13,802 nt of DNA from Verrucomicrobiaceae bacterium UBA1938 (GCA_002336895.1 DDFC01000009.1:1-13802); one strand, 5' to 3'. Shown: positions 1 to 7,169, counted from the first letter of the stretch. The notes: a model not told the origin generated them from the sequence alone. Program-made: numbers and translations.

Positions 1-161
1 CCTACGGAGAGGTGATCCGTGGAGCACTGCTCAATCCGGTGCGCACCGGTGCGCGCTACACAGACTTTGTCAGCAAGGCCAAAAAGGCGGCCGGAGCCAC
101 CAAAGCCGCCTACGAGAAGCTGATCAACGACGCCCAAGTGCGCGAGGAGCTGGGGCTGTAA
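1..161 (+). CDS. C-terminal end of a membrane-type Lon-like (S16) protease paralogue, cut by window edge
   Basis: Only the last 52 codons are present, read from position 3 to a TAA at 159-161. The peptide aligns without large gaps to the C-terminus of the complete gene that follows: both share 'ARYTD', a 'KAAYxKLIN' stretch and end in 'QVREELGL'. This makes it the 3' end of a tandem paralogue of that S16-type protein. The catalytic domain would lie upstream of the window, so protease activity cannot be judged from what is visible. The shared part is the helical C-terminal region, whose role is unknown. About 79 nt separate it from the next gene, with no convincing terminator between them, so co-transcription is possible. 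Confidence 0.85.
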   Translation, partial: YGEVIRGALLNPVRTGARYTDFVSKAKKAAGATKAAYEKLINDAQVREELGL

Positions 162-225
162 GGAGCCGGGGGGCCAGGCACAGATTTGCAAATTAGACAC
201 TTCTTTGAAGTTGACGATTTTTCGC

Positions 226-232
226 AAAGGAG
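226..232 (+). promoter_or_regulatory. Shine-Dalgarno sequence that selects a TTG start
   Basis: AAAGGAG lies 8 nt upstream of TTG at 241, an ideal spacing. The in-frame ATG at 250 would be 17 nt away, which is too far. This is the clearest Shine-Dalgarno sequence in the window; most other genes here show none. Confidence 0.7.
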
Positions 233-240
233 CCTAATAT

Positions 241-1563
241 TTGTTCCGCATGAAAGTTGGATTTGTTCTTCTGGCGTTAGTTATTATCTCGATGCTGCTT
301 TGGAAAGCAGGCCTTGTGCCCGAGTCTTTGTGGCAGCCTAAGTCAGAGGAGGCGCATGCCACTGGGGTGCCTCCTGCCGCACAGATGAAATCTCCCGTCC
401 TGGAGTTGTCTTCTCTCGGTTCCACCGGGACGGGGGCCATCACCTTCAAATCCCTGCAGACGAGTGCCAACGGGCTGCTGATCGCCCAGCTCTCCACCGG
501 TGGGGAGGCCGGGCAGATCACGCGCATGAATCTTAAGGCGCAGACTTCGCTCGACCCCGGGCCTTCGACGCTGAGGTTTGGCGTGGGCATGGGGGATGAC
601 ATGCACAAAGCCATCAATGAGGCGGTCAAGTTTTCCCAGCTGCGCCACAAGGGCTGGCCGGCGGGTCATTCGCTGGAGATCGGCTTTCAGGACAAGTACG
701 CCGGCCAGGACGGCCCCTCCGCCGCAGTGGCATGCGCCCTGCTGCTGGAAAGCGCCATCACCGGCAAGAAATGGGATCCGGCCTTTGCTGTCACGGGGGA
801 TATGAATGCCGACGGCAGCGTGCTGCCCACGGGAGGCGTGGCCGCCAAAATCCGCGGCGCCGTGAAGGGGCCCTGCAAAATCGTGGGAGTGCCCATGAAG
901 AACGAAAAGGCCGTGGCGGATCTCCTCGTCACAGATGGTCCGGCCCTGCTGGTGGCCGTCAATATTTTCAGCCTGGCCAAGTTTGAAGACGCCCTGGTGG
1001 TGGCCGACTCCGAGCGCCCTGCAGCCCTGCAAACCGCCCTGGCCAACTTTGACAGCATGCGCACGGTGATGCTGCGCACGCCACAGCAGCTCGTGCCGCT
1101 GCTGCGAAATCCCCACGCAGCGCAGCGCCTGCAGGCGCTCTACGCGGCGGCGCCCAACTGCCTGTCCGCCAAGTACCTGCTGATGTACCTGCAGGGAAAT
1201 GCACCGCGCACCCTGTCCCTCAGCGGCTCCATGGAGGCCTCGCAGGCCAACGCCCAGGCCATCCTCACCGCCATCAATCACGACATCGACGGCATCAGCA
1301 CCCTGACGGGCGACGAGCTCGGCGGCGGTCTGAACAAGCTCCGCCGTCTGCGCCCCTTGCTGGACCCGCGGGTGCATCCGTATGTGGACGCCCTGATAGC
1401 TTATGCCGAAATCGTCCGCCTTTTCATCAGCAACCCGCCGACGCGGGGCAGCGCCCGCTACACGGACATGATGACCCGGGGCCGCAATGCCGCAGGCGGT
1501 GCCAAGGCCGCCTATCAAAAGCTGATCAATGAACCGCAGGTGCGCGAAGAGCTGGGCCTGTGA
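241..1563 (+). CDS. Membrane-anchored stand-alone Lon-type (S16) serine protease domain protein
   Basis: The 440-residue product has an N-terminal hydrophobic segment (about residues 7-25), probably a signal anchor or signal peptide, then a Lon proteolytic (S16) domain at about 100-260. The nucleophile motif 'DGPSA' places Ser160, and the general-base lysine is Lys203 in 'GGVAAKIRGA'. The 43-residue spacing equals that of Ser679 and Lys722 in E. coli Lon, so the dyad looks intact. No Walker A/B ATPase module is present, so unlike Lon it cannot unfold substrates by itself. About 180 C-terminal residues form a helical region of unknown role that is shared with the truncated upstream paralogue. 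It probably faces the periplasm. The TTG start at 241 is preferred because of the well-placed AAAGGAG; ATG 250 is the alternative. The substrate is unknown. Confidence 0.85.
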   Translation: MFRMKVGFVLLALVIISMLLWKAGLVPESLWQPKSEEAHATGVPPAAQMKSPVLELSSLGSTGTGAITFKSLQTSANGLLIAQLSTGGEAGQITRMNLKAQTSLDPGPSTLRFGVGMGDDMHKAINEAVKFSQLRHKGWPAGHSLEIGFQDKYAGQDGPSAAVACALLLESAITGKKWDPAFAVTGDMNADGSVLPTGGVAAKIRGAVKGPCKIVGVPMKNEKAVADLLVTDGPALLVAVNIFSLAKFEDALVVADSERPAALQTALANFDSMRTVMLRTPQQLVPLLRNPHAAQRLQALYAAAPNCLSAKYLLMYLQGNAPRTLSLSGSMEASQANAQAILTAINHDIDGISTLTGDELGGGLNKLRRLRPLLDPRVHPYVDALIAYAEIVRLFISNPPTRGSARYTDMMTRGRNAAGGAKAAYQKLINEPQVREELGL

Positions 1564-1566
1564 TCT

Positions 1567-2415
1567 TCAGTCCTCCGGTGAGGGCTCGGCTGCCTGCGTC
1601 TCATCCGCGCCTTCCTCAGTGACCGTGTCTTCGGCTTCAAGGCCTGAAGCGGCTGCTCCGATCTGAATGTCCAGAGACTGGTCCTCGGCAGTGCCGTCTT
1701 CCGGAATGTCGTCCACCGTGGTGTCGTCCCCGGCTGTTTCGGGCTCGTCGGAGAGTTCTTCTTCCGCCTCTTCGCCTTCCGCTGGCGCAGCGGCCTCAGC
1801 GGTGGCTTCGGTCTCGGCAGGAGTGCTCTCGGGGGCGGCGGGATCGGGGGTGGGGACCACGCCGTCCACAGTCAGGGTCACGCCCACGGCTTTGGCGGCA
1901 TCTGCCGCAGGGCCGCCGAAGGCCAGGAGGGTGGCCACCTCGTCCTGCATGTCGGCGATTTCATCCAGGCGCAGCTCGGGGTCGCGCACGATGAAGATTT
2001 CGCCGGTCTTCTTGTTCTCGTAGAAGAGCATTTTGGCACCATCCACCTCCTTTTCCGCCGTCTGCGTGATCTGGCGCTTTCGTTCCAGCATCAGGGCCAG
2101 GATGTAGCGGGCGTTTTCGGTGCGGGGGTCGCCTTCTTCAATGAAGCGCTGCAGCAGGGCCTGGACGCTTTCCTTGGGGGCGATCTCGGGCTTGGCCTCG
2201 GCCAGCACTTTTTGGTAGCGGGTCTTCCAGGCGGCGATGGGCTTGCGCTGCTCCTGCTCCTGGGCCCAGGCCTCGGCGCACACATCGCGGCGCACGTAGC
2301 CGTTTTCCTCGGGGTCAAAGTAAACGGAGGTGTGGAAGAGCTCGCCGTCCTCAAAGGGGCGCTGGGTGACGGCGCAGGTGTGGGCGCGGCTGCGGATGGA
2401 CCAGTTTTGCTGCAT
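1567..2415 (-). CDS. Conserved hypothetical protein with acidic, low-complexity C-terminal tail
   Basis: The 282-residue protein has no recognised catalytic motif. Residues 1 to about 170 look folded: an N-terminal part with two cysteines (Cys14 in 'HTCAVTQRPF', Cys46 in 'RRDVCAEAW'), then a helical, charged part containing 'ARYILALMLERKRQ', and a segment with 'ENKKTGEIFIVRDPELRL'. From about 175 to the end the protein is rich in Glu, Ala, Thr, Pro and Asp and is probably disordered. There is no signal peptide or membrane segment, so it should be cytoplasmic. It begins 31 nt after the permease gene on the same strand and was probably co-transcribed with it. Its end is only 3 nt from the end of the convergent protease gene. 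I have the impression that similar proteins occur widely in Verrucomicrobia, but function is unknown. No clear Shine-Dalgarno sequence precedes the ATG. Confidence 0.8.
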   Translation of the reverse strand: MQQNWSIRSRAHTCAVTQRPFEDGELFHTSVYFDPEENGYVRRDVCAEAWAQEQEQRKPIAAWKTRYQKVLAEAKPEIAPKESVQALLQRFIEEGDPRTENARYILALMLERKRQITQTAEKEVDGAKMLFYENKKTGEIFIVRDPELRLDEIADMQDEVATLLAFGGPAADAAKAVGVTLTVDGVVPTPDPAAPESTPAETEATAEAAAPAEGEEAEEELSDEPETAGDDTTVDDIPEDGTAEDQSLDIQIGAAASGLEAEDTVTEEGADETQAAEPSPED

Positions 2416-2446
2416 CGGCTGTCTTTAAAGTTTCAGGAGCGCACTT

Positions 2447-4168
2447 TCAAGTAGCGGAGGCACCGGCGGTGCGGCGGTTGCGCGGGCGGGCGATCTGCGG
2501 CGCGGCCTTCTTTTTAAAGAGGCGCAGCTTGAAGCTGGGCAGGTCGCGGTTGGCGGAGCGGTAGTGGAAGAGCACCAGCCCCAGGCCGCCAAAGAGCATA
2601 TGCGGGATCCACACCGTCAGCCAGGTGGGCAGGTGCCCGCCTTTGCCCAGGTTGAGGAAGAGGTTGTTGGTGAACATGAAGATGAAGAAGAGGAAGACGC
2701 TGACGGCGATGCCGCCCACCGAGCCGCGGCGGGAGTAGGCCACGCCCAGCGGCGCGGCCACCAGCACCAGCGCCAGGGGCTGCCACGGCAGGGCAAAGCG
2801 GTGCCAGAGGTGCGTGCGGAAGGGGGCCAGCTTGTCGTCGGCCGCCTTGGGGTGCGCGCGCAGGTAGGAGACGAGCTCCGGCACACCCATGAAATCCGGC
2901 CTCAGTGCGTAGCTGACGAGGCTCCAGGGCGTCTCCTCGATGCCGGGCACCTGCAGCATGTGCTGGCCGTTTTTGTCCACAGGGAAGTAGCGGATGTCCG
3001 CCACGCTGCCGTTGTCGTAGATGAGCTCCTTGCCGTCGTAGAAGCGCCAGCCGGTGCGTGAAGACCAGCCCACCGAGGGGGCGATGATGGTGCGCAGGGG
3101 CTGGCCGTCCTTGGTTTCCTCGCGGATCTGCACCTCGTGCATGCGCTCAGCCCCGCTGCGCATGGAGAAGGGGAAGGTGCCCACGTACCAGGTGCGGCGG
3201 CTCTGCTCGTCATGAAACATGATCTGGGAGGCCATGATGGAGTCCGCCGCATGCACGCTCATGGCGCGGAAGACGGCCTCTCGATTGCCCTCCGCACGCG
3301 GGGCCCAGTAGTAGTTGGCCGCCATGTCCAGCAGGCAGGCATACACGCTGCACAGGAAGATGGGGCTGAGCACGCGCAGCAGGCTGCGCCCGGTGCCCAG
3401 CATGGAGATGAGCTCATTGGCCCGGGACATGCGCGTGAGCGCGTACAGCACCGCCAGCAGCAGCGCCGCCGGCAGGATCTGCGTGTACACAAAGGGGATC
3501 ATGCTCAGGTAGAAGGTGATCACCCGCAGCGGACCGACGTTCGATTCCTGGAAGTCCTTCATGTTGTCCAGCAGATCCATGATGATCCACAGCGTGAAGA
3601 AGGACACAAAGCAGAACACCAGCGGGTGCATGAAGGTGCGCAGCGTGTAGCGCTCCAGCACGCCGATGCGCCGGTAGTAGTGCAGCGCAAAGGGCACCGA
3701 GAGATACGCCAGCGCGATGAAGACGAGCTTGAACGCAAAGGCCACCGGCACCGGCGGCTCGCCGATCTCCGTCATATGTGCATGGGCGATGTAGTCCACC
3801 AGCTCGCTGGCGATGGCCCACAGCGCTATGGACACGGCGGAAATGCTGACCGGCAGCATGAGGCGGCGCAGGTCTCCCCAGCGGCGCCAGACCACGATGA
3901 GCAGCACCGGCACGCCCAGCTGCACCCAGAGGTTCAGGTAGGGCAGCACGCGGGACAGCACCAGGATGCCCTCCGGCACGTCCATCTGCGCCTGCTGGGC
4001 CTGCTGCATGGCCATTCCCACGCCATCGTCCGGGTGTGTGCGGTGCCAGCCCGTCATCATGGAGATGACCAGCAGCACGATGGCCACGGCAAAGGAACTC
4101 CGCCCGATGTAGGGGAGCTCACGTGCCTTTTGCCAGGCCTCGTTCATCCGTTGCAGCCACTGCTTCAT
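2447..4168 (-). CDS. LptF/LptG (YjgP/YjgQ) family permease with extra N-terminal membrane domain
   Basis: From about residue 168 the protein matches the LptF/LptG permease family, which with LptB drives lipopolysaccharide from the inner membrane to the LptC/A bridge. It has the typical opening ('LERYTLRTFMHPL'), three membrane segments (about 180-200, 217-245, 265-285), a periplasmic beta domain (about 290-450) and three C-terminal membrane segments. The 'ANELISMLGTG' stretch is the family's coupling-helix region. Residues 1 to about 167 are unusual: four further hydrophobic segments (about 25-41, 75-94, 104-124, 143-163) make the protein about 573 residues, against about 360 for the family. 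No LptF/LptG partner gene is adjacent. The start is uncertain: ATG 4168 is chosen, with a GTG at 4219 adding 17 polar residues; neither has a good Shine-Dalgarno sequence. The acidic-tailed protein follows 31 nt downstream. Confidence 0.88.
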   Translation of the reverse strand: MKQWLQRMNEAWQKARELPYIGRSSFAVAIVLLVISMMTGWHRTHPDDGVGMAMQQAQQAQMDVPEGILVLSRVLPYLNLWVQLGVPVLLIVVWRRWGDLRRLMLPVSISAVSIALWAIASELVDYIAHAHMTEIGEPPVPVAFAFKLVFIALAYLSVPFALHYYRRIGVLERYTLRTFMHPLVFCFVSFFTLWIIMDLLDNMKDFQESNVGPLRVITFYLSMIPFVYTQILPAALLLAVLYALTRMSRANELISMLGTGRSLLRVLSPIFLCSVYACLLDMAANYYWAPRAEGNREAVFRAMSVHAADSIMASQIMFHDEQSRRTWYVGTFPFSMRSGAERMHEVQIREETKDGQPLRTIIAPSVGWSSRTGWRFYDGKELIYDNGSVADIRYFPVDKNGQHMLQVPGIEETPWSLVSYALRPDFMGVPELVSYLRAHPKAADDKLAPFRTHLWHRFALPWQPLALVLVAAPLGVAYSRRGSVGGIAVSVFLFFIFMFTNNLFLNLGKGGHLPTWLTVWIPHMLFGGLGLVLFHYRSANRDLPSFKLRLFKKKAAPQIARPRNRRTAGASAT

Positions 4169-4269
4169 GCCAAGAGAGCCCGGAGAGTCGTTTAAAGCCC
4201 CCGATGCGTCAAGCTGCACAGTCCCCGGATGAGGGGTGGTGGTGGATTCTTCTGCTGAGAATGAGTCTA

Positions 4270-4305
4270 AAAAGAAGCCCGGAGACCTCGCGGTGCTCCG
4301 GGCTT
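4270..4305 (-). terminator. Intrinsic terminator of the PQQ-propeller gene
   Basis: AAGCCCGGAG (4275-4284) and CTCCGGGCTT (4296-4305) form a perfect 10-bp stem with an 11-nt loop. Read on the minus strand, the stem is followed by CTTTTTAG, a short U-tract. It lies 28 nt past the stop of the PQQ-propeller gene and upstream of the permease gene. It therefore separates the two minus-strand transcription units. Confidence 0.8.
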
Positions 4306-4333
4306 TGAATGCGTTGGATCTTCTGCGGGTGCC

Positions 4334-5596
4334 TCAGTTCAGGTCCAGGCACACGCCTTCGACGGTGCTGCGGGCAAAGATCTTGCCATTGGCCAGGATG
4401 GGGTAGCTCCATACCTTGCCGTCCAGCACGTCCTTGCGGGCCACTTCCTTGTAGCCAGCAGGGGAGGCCTCGGCGACGACGATCTCGCCCTTGTCGCTGG
4501 TGGCGATGACCTTGTCTCCTGCCAGGATGACCTGGCCGGGGCCAAAGCCCTTCTCAGCCCACTTGTCCTCGCCCGTGCGGATGTCCACGCAGGCCAGGGG
4601 GCCGGCGCCGTATTCCTTGAAGCTGAACATGCCGTAGAGATAGCCGTCCTTCACCACCGGGGTGCTCCAGTGGTTGAAGCACTGGTTTTCACGACGCCAG
4701 ATCTGCGTGGCCTCCAGCTTGCTGCCGCTCTTGCTGATCTTGAAGGCACCAGCGCCCACGCCGTAGCCGGCGGAGCAGTACACGATGTCTTCAAACACGA
4801 CCGGGGAGGCGGCGGTGCTCACCTTGTAGGGGAAGGCGGCGCGCCAGATCACATCGCCCTTCTGCGGGTCCACGGCCACAAGACCGGTCTGCGTGAAGAA
4901 GATGGCCTGATGCACGCCCAGGATGTCTGCCAGCACGGGGGTGGCGTGGGTCATCTTGTCATCCTCGCCCTTCCACACCACTTTGCCGGTGTTCTTGTTC
5001 AGGCCGATCAGCGCCTGGCCTGCACCACCGCCAGCCAGCAGCAGCACATCGCCATCGATCACCGGGGAGGCGGCGTTTTCCCATTTGATCTGCACGCCGG
5101 CGTTTTCCTTCATGACATCGTGCTTCCACACTTCCTTGCCGGTGGCGGCGTCAAAGCAGAACACGCCCAGCATGGAGTCGATGGCATACACCTTGCCGCC
5201 ATTCACCACGGGGGTGGAGCGGGAGCCGTCGCCGCCCTTGTTGTCAGGCGTGCCGGCATCGCCGCCGCCATCATACTTGGGCACCACGCTGAGGGGTTTG
5301 CTCCACAATTCCTTGCCGGTTTTTTCATCCAGGCAGGCGAGCATTTCGCCGCTGTTGCCATCGCTCTCGCCAGTGACGAGCGTGTAGGCCTTGCCGCCTG
5401 CCACGGCGAAGGAGCTGAAGCCATTGTTTGTGGGCGATTTCCAGACCTGCTTGAGGCTCCATTTGCTGCCGGCCACGGCGGGCACGATGCCGTTGCCGGA
5501 AGGTCCGCGGAAGGTGCCCCAGTCAGAGGAGTCGGCGGAGAAGGCGGTCGTGGCCATGGCCAGACCGAGTACGGTGGTGATGTGGGTGCGTGTCAT
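4334..5596 (-). CDS. Secreted PQQ-binding-like beta-propeller repeat protein
   Basis: The 420-residue product starts with a signal peptide (about residues 1-21, 'TTAFSA' before the predicted cut) and is probably periplasmic. The mature part opens with 'WGTFRGPSGNG', common at the start of planctomycete and verrucomicrobial PQQ-propeller proteins. It carries recurring blade motifs of the type A-x-D-x-x-T-G-K-x-x-W: 'EKTGKELW', 'AATGKEVW', 'KNTGKVVW', 'PQKGDVIW' and 'IRTGEDKW'. The fold is an eight-bladed-type propeller as in quinoprotein dehydrogenases and BamB. No dehydrogenase cofactor-site residues (such as the Cys-Cys of methanol dehydrogenase) or haem motif (CxxCH) are visible, so enzymatic activity is doubtful. 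ATG 5596 is preferred over GTG 5653 because it puts the signal peptide at the N-terminus. The gene stands alone, with its own promoter and terminator. Confidence 0.88.
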   Translation of the reverse strand: MTRTHITTVLGLAMATTAFSADSSDWGTFRGPSGNGIVPAVAGSKWSLKQVWKSPTNNGFSSFAVAGGKAYTLVTGESDGNSGEMLACLDEKTGKELWSKPLSVVPKYDGGGDAGTPDNKGGDGSRSTPVVNGGKVYAIDSMLGVFCFDAATGKEVWKHDVMKENAGVQIKWENAASPVIDGDVLLLAGGGAGQALIGLNKNTGKVVWKGEDDKMTHATPVLADILGVHQAIFFTQTGLVAVDPQKGDVIWRAAFPYKVSTAASPVVFEDIVYCSAGYGVGAGAFKISKSGSKLEATQIWRRENQCFNHWSTPVVKDGYLYGMFSFKEYGAGPLACVDIRTGEDKWAEKGFGPGQVILAGDKVIATSDKGEIVVAEASPAGYKEVARKDVLDGKVWSYPILANGKIFARSTVEGVCLDLN

Positions 5597-5682
5597 GCGA
5601 AGGAAAAAGGGGAACGGGTGAGGCGGTGCGGCTCTATCGCACAGCATCGTCACAGAGATGAACGCGGCTGCGGAATTCTTGT

Positions 5683-5711
5683 ATTAAAACGCGAACGAGC
5701 AGGAATGTCCA
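5683..5711 (-). promoter_or_regulatory. Sigma-70-type promoter for the PQQ-propeller gene
   Basis: On the minus strand, TGGACA (5711-5706) and TTTAAT (5688-5683) are separated by exactly 17 nt, each matching the housekeeping consensus at 5 of 6 positions. Transcription would begin near 5676, giving a leader of about 80 nt before ATG 5596. Confidence 0.55.
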
Positions 5712-5741
5712 CGAATGAGCGCGCAGGCGACCAGCGATCTT

Positions 5742-5841
5742 CGTGAAAATTCACGGGTATGCCTCGTCATTCGAGGCAGGAGGCCCTGCTGCTTGTATGA
5801 GACTCGAGCCTTCGTACTTTCCTCGCTGATCAGGTCAGCGA
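5742..5841. other. Three inverted repeats between nuoC and the PQQ-propeller gene
   Basis: The gap holds CGTGAA/TTCACG (5742-5755, 2-nt loop), TGCCTCG/CGAGGCA (5760-5778, 5-nt loop) and TCGCTGA/TCAGCGA (5823-5841, 5-nt loop). The last lies 11 nt past the nuoC stop. It could help end or stabilise the nuoC mRNA, but no U-tract follows, so a classical terminator is not supported. Confidence 0.45.
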
Positions 5842-5851
5842 AGCAGCGGCA

Positions 5852-6424
5852 TCACTCCACCGGACGGCGGGAGCGGGGCTCGCGGGTCTGGGTGTCTTCG
5901 GCACCGGCGGTGGTCACAAAGGGGCCGTCGGCCATCGGAGCCACACGGGTAAAGCCCACTTCCGGCAGATCGCTCGGCTTGCCTTCCAGGGGGAAGTCCT
6001 TGCGCAGCGGGAAGAAGGGGTAGCCTTCCCACATCAGGATGCGGCGCATGTCGGGATGGCCGCTGAACTTGATGCCCATCATGTCGTACACTTCGCGCTC
6101 GTGCCAGTTGGCGGTGGGCCAGATGTCGCTCACGGTGGGCACTTCCACGTCCTCAGCCACCTGGGTGCGCACGCGCAGGTACTGCAGGTGGCCGTAGCCG
6201 TAGAGCTCATACACCATCTCAAAGCGCGGCTCCTTGCCCATGTAGTCCAGGCTGGACACGTCGATGAGGTAGTCAAAGTTCAGCTCATCGTGGCAGTAGC
6301 ACAGCAGGGGCTTGGCGCTGGCCAGCTTGACCACGAGAGTGTGCTCTCCGCGGAATTCCTTCGTCTCCAGCACGGCATCGCCGAACTTCTGCTTCAGGGC
6401 TTCGACCATTTGGGCGGCGTTCAT
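5852..6424 (-). CDS. nuoC: NADH-quinone oxidoreductase subunit C
   Basis: This 190-residue protein is the 30-kDa-type subunit of respiratory complex I. It sits in the peripheral arm on the cytoplasmic side and helps hold the quinone-reducing module formed by NuoB and NuoD. The family signature runs from Glu109 to Leu130 ('EREVYDMMGIKF', then 'HPDMRRIL') and is followed by the usual 'GYPFFPLRKDFPLEG'. The length is typical for a separate NuoC, with no fused NuoD domain. The C-terminus ends in a basic tail with 'RSRRPVE'. It follows nuoB by 46 nt on the same strand and was probably co-transcribed with it. No nuoD follows; the next gene is the unrelated PQQ-propeller gene. The ATG has no visible Shine-Dalgarno sequence. 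Confidence 0.95.
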   Translation of the reverse strand: MNAAQMVEALKQKFGDAVLETKEFRGEHTLVVKLASAKPLLCYCHDELNFDYLIDVSSLDYMGKEPRFEMVYELYGYGHLQYLRVRTQVAEDVEVPTVSDIWPTANWHEREVYDMMGIKFSGHPDMRRILMWEGYPFFPLRKDFPLEGKPSDLPEVGFTRVAPMADGPFVTTAGAEDTQTREPRSRRPVE

Positions 6425-6470
6425 GAGAGAATGAGATGGAAAAGGGGTGTTTGTCGTTCCTGCGCGCAGA

Positions 6471-7007
6471 TCAGGCCGTCAGCTCGGCGATGAGCTCCTT
6501 CTTCTGTTCCACAAAGGAGTGCTCGGTTTCGATCTTGTGCTGCAGGCGCATCAGGCCTTCCAGCAGCGCCTCGGGGCGCGGAGGGCAGCCGGAGATGTAA
6601 ACGTCCACCGGGATGAGCTGATCAATGCCCTGCAGCACCGCGTAGCTGCGGTACATGCCGCCGCTGGAGGCGCAGGCACCCATGGCGATGCACCACTTGG
6701 GCTCCGGCATCTGGTCCCAGATGCGCTTCACCGCGAGGGCCATCTTGTAAGTCACCGTGCCGGCCACGATCATGACGTCAGCCTGGCGGGGGGAAAAGCG
6801 CATCACCTCCGCACCGAAGCGGCTCAGGTCATAGCGGCTGCAGGCGGCGGCCATCATTTCGATGGCGCAGCAGGCCAGGCCCATCGGCATCGGCCACATG
6901 GAATTCTTGCGCATCCAGTTGATGGCGGCGTCCATCTTGGTGAAGATGATATTGCCTTCGACTTTGGAGTCGTAAGCAGCAACGGTGGAATCAGCAGGGG
7001 CGACCAT
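6471..7007 (-). CDS. nuoB: NADH-quinone oxidoreductase subunit B
   Basis: This 178-residue protein is the complex I subunit that carries iron-sulfur cluster N2, which passes electrons to quinone. The four cluster ligands are all present: Cys46 and Cys47 in 'GLACCAIEMM', Cys112 in 'GACASSGGMY' and Cys141 in 'GCPPRPEALL'. Their spacings (65 and 29 residues) equal those of E. coli NuoB Cys64, Cys129 and Cys158. The family stretches 'SPRQADVMIVAGT' and 'PEPKW' are also intact. It is the first gene of a two-gene nuoBC unit. The usual upstream nuoA is missing, and the region above holds a divergent, unrelated gene. A perfect CRP-type palindrome lies about 64 nt upstream of its ATG. Confidence 0.96.
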   Translation of the reverse strand: MVAPADSTVAAYDSKVEGNIIFTKMDAAINWMRKNSMWPMPMGLACCAIEMMAAACSRYDLSRFGAEVMRFSPRQADVMIVAGTVTYKMALAVKRIWDQMPEPKWCIAMGACASSGGMYRSYAVLQGIDQLIPVDVYISGCPPRPEALLEGLMRLQHKIETEHSFVEQKKELIAELTA

Positions 7008-7045
7008 GGGAGTCAGGGGAAAGTTTGGGACCCTGAGAATTACGC

Positions 7046-7059
7046 CCCCTGCGCAGGGG
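7046..7059. repeat. 14-bp GC-rich perfect palindrome upstream of nuoB
   Basis: CCCCTGCGCAGGGG is a perfect palindrome 39 bp upstream of the nuoB ATG and 11 bp from the CRP-type palindrome. It could be a second operator or a hairpin in the nuoB leader. No regulator can be named from sequence. Confidence 0.4.
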
Positions 7060-7070
7060 CGGCAATCGGA

Positions 7071-7088
7071 TTGTGAAATATTTCACAA
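7071..7088. promoter_or_regulatory. CRP/FNR-family type operator (18-bp perfect palindrome)
   Basis: TTGTGAAATATTTCACAA is perfectly palindromic and contains TGTGA-N6-TCACA, exactly the E. coli CRP core. Its centre (7079/7080) is 72 bp from the nuoB start and about 90 bp from the start of the divergent SLBB gene, so it could control either or both. Toward the SLBB gene, GTTATT at 7112-7117 is a weak -10 candidate at roughly the distance of a class II activator site. Known: CRP-family proteins bind this motif in proteobacteria. Inferred: a relative does so here. Confidence 0.6.
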
Positions 7089-7169
7089 GCGCGGACAAAC
7101 CGCCCCAGGCTGTTATTTGAACGTCCCCCAGCCCCGCCCCCTCAAAGCAGCCCGGCATCCCTTGATCCT

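Noticed and set aside
343..1518. A 391-codon minus-strand frame opposite the S16 protease gene
   Set aside because: Its composition is that of an antisense shadow, and the + strand protein has a clear catalytic dyad.
3137..4195. A 352-codon + strand frame opposite the LptF/LptG gene
   Set aside because: The product is His/Gln/Arg-rich low complexity, typical of antisense to a GC-rich membrane protein gene.
4670..5746. A 358-codon + strand frame opposite the PQQ-propeller gene
   Set aside because: No motif or ribosome site; the minus-strand protein has a signal peptide and propeller repeats.
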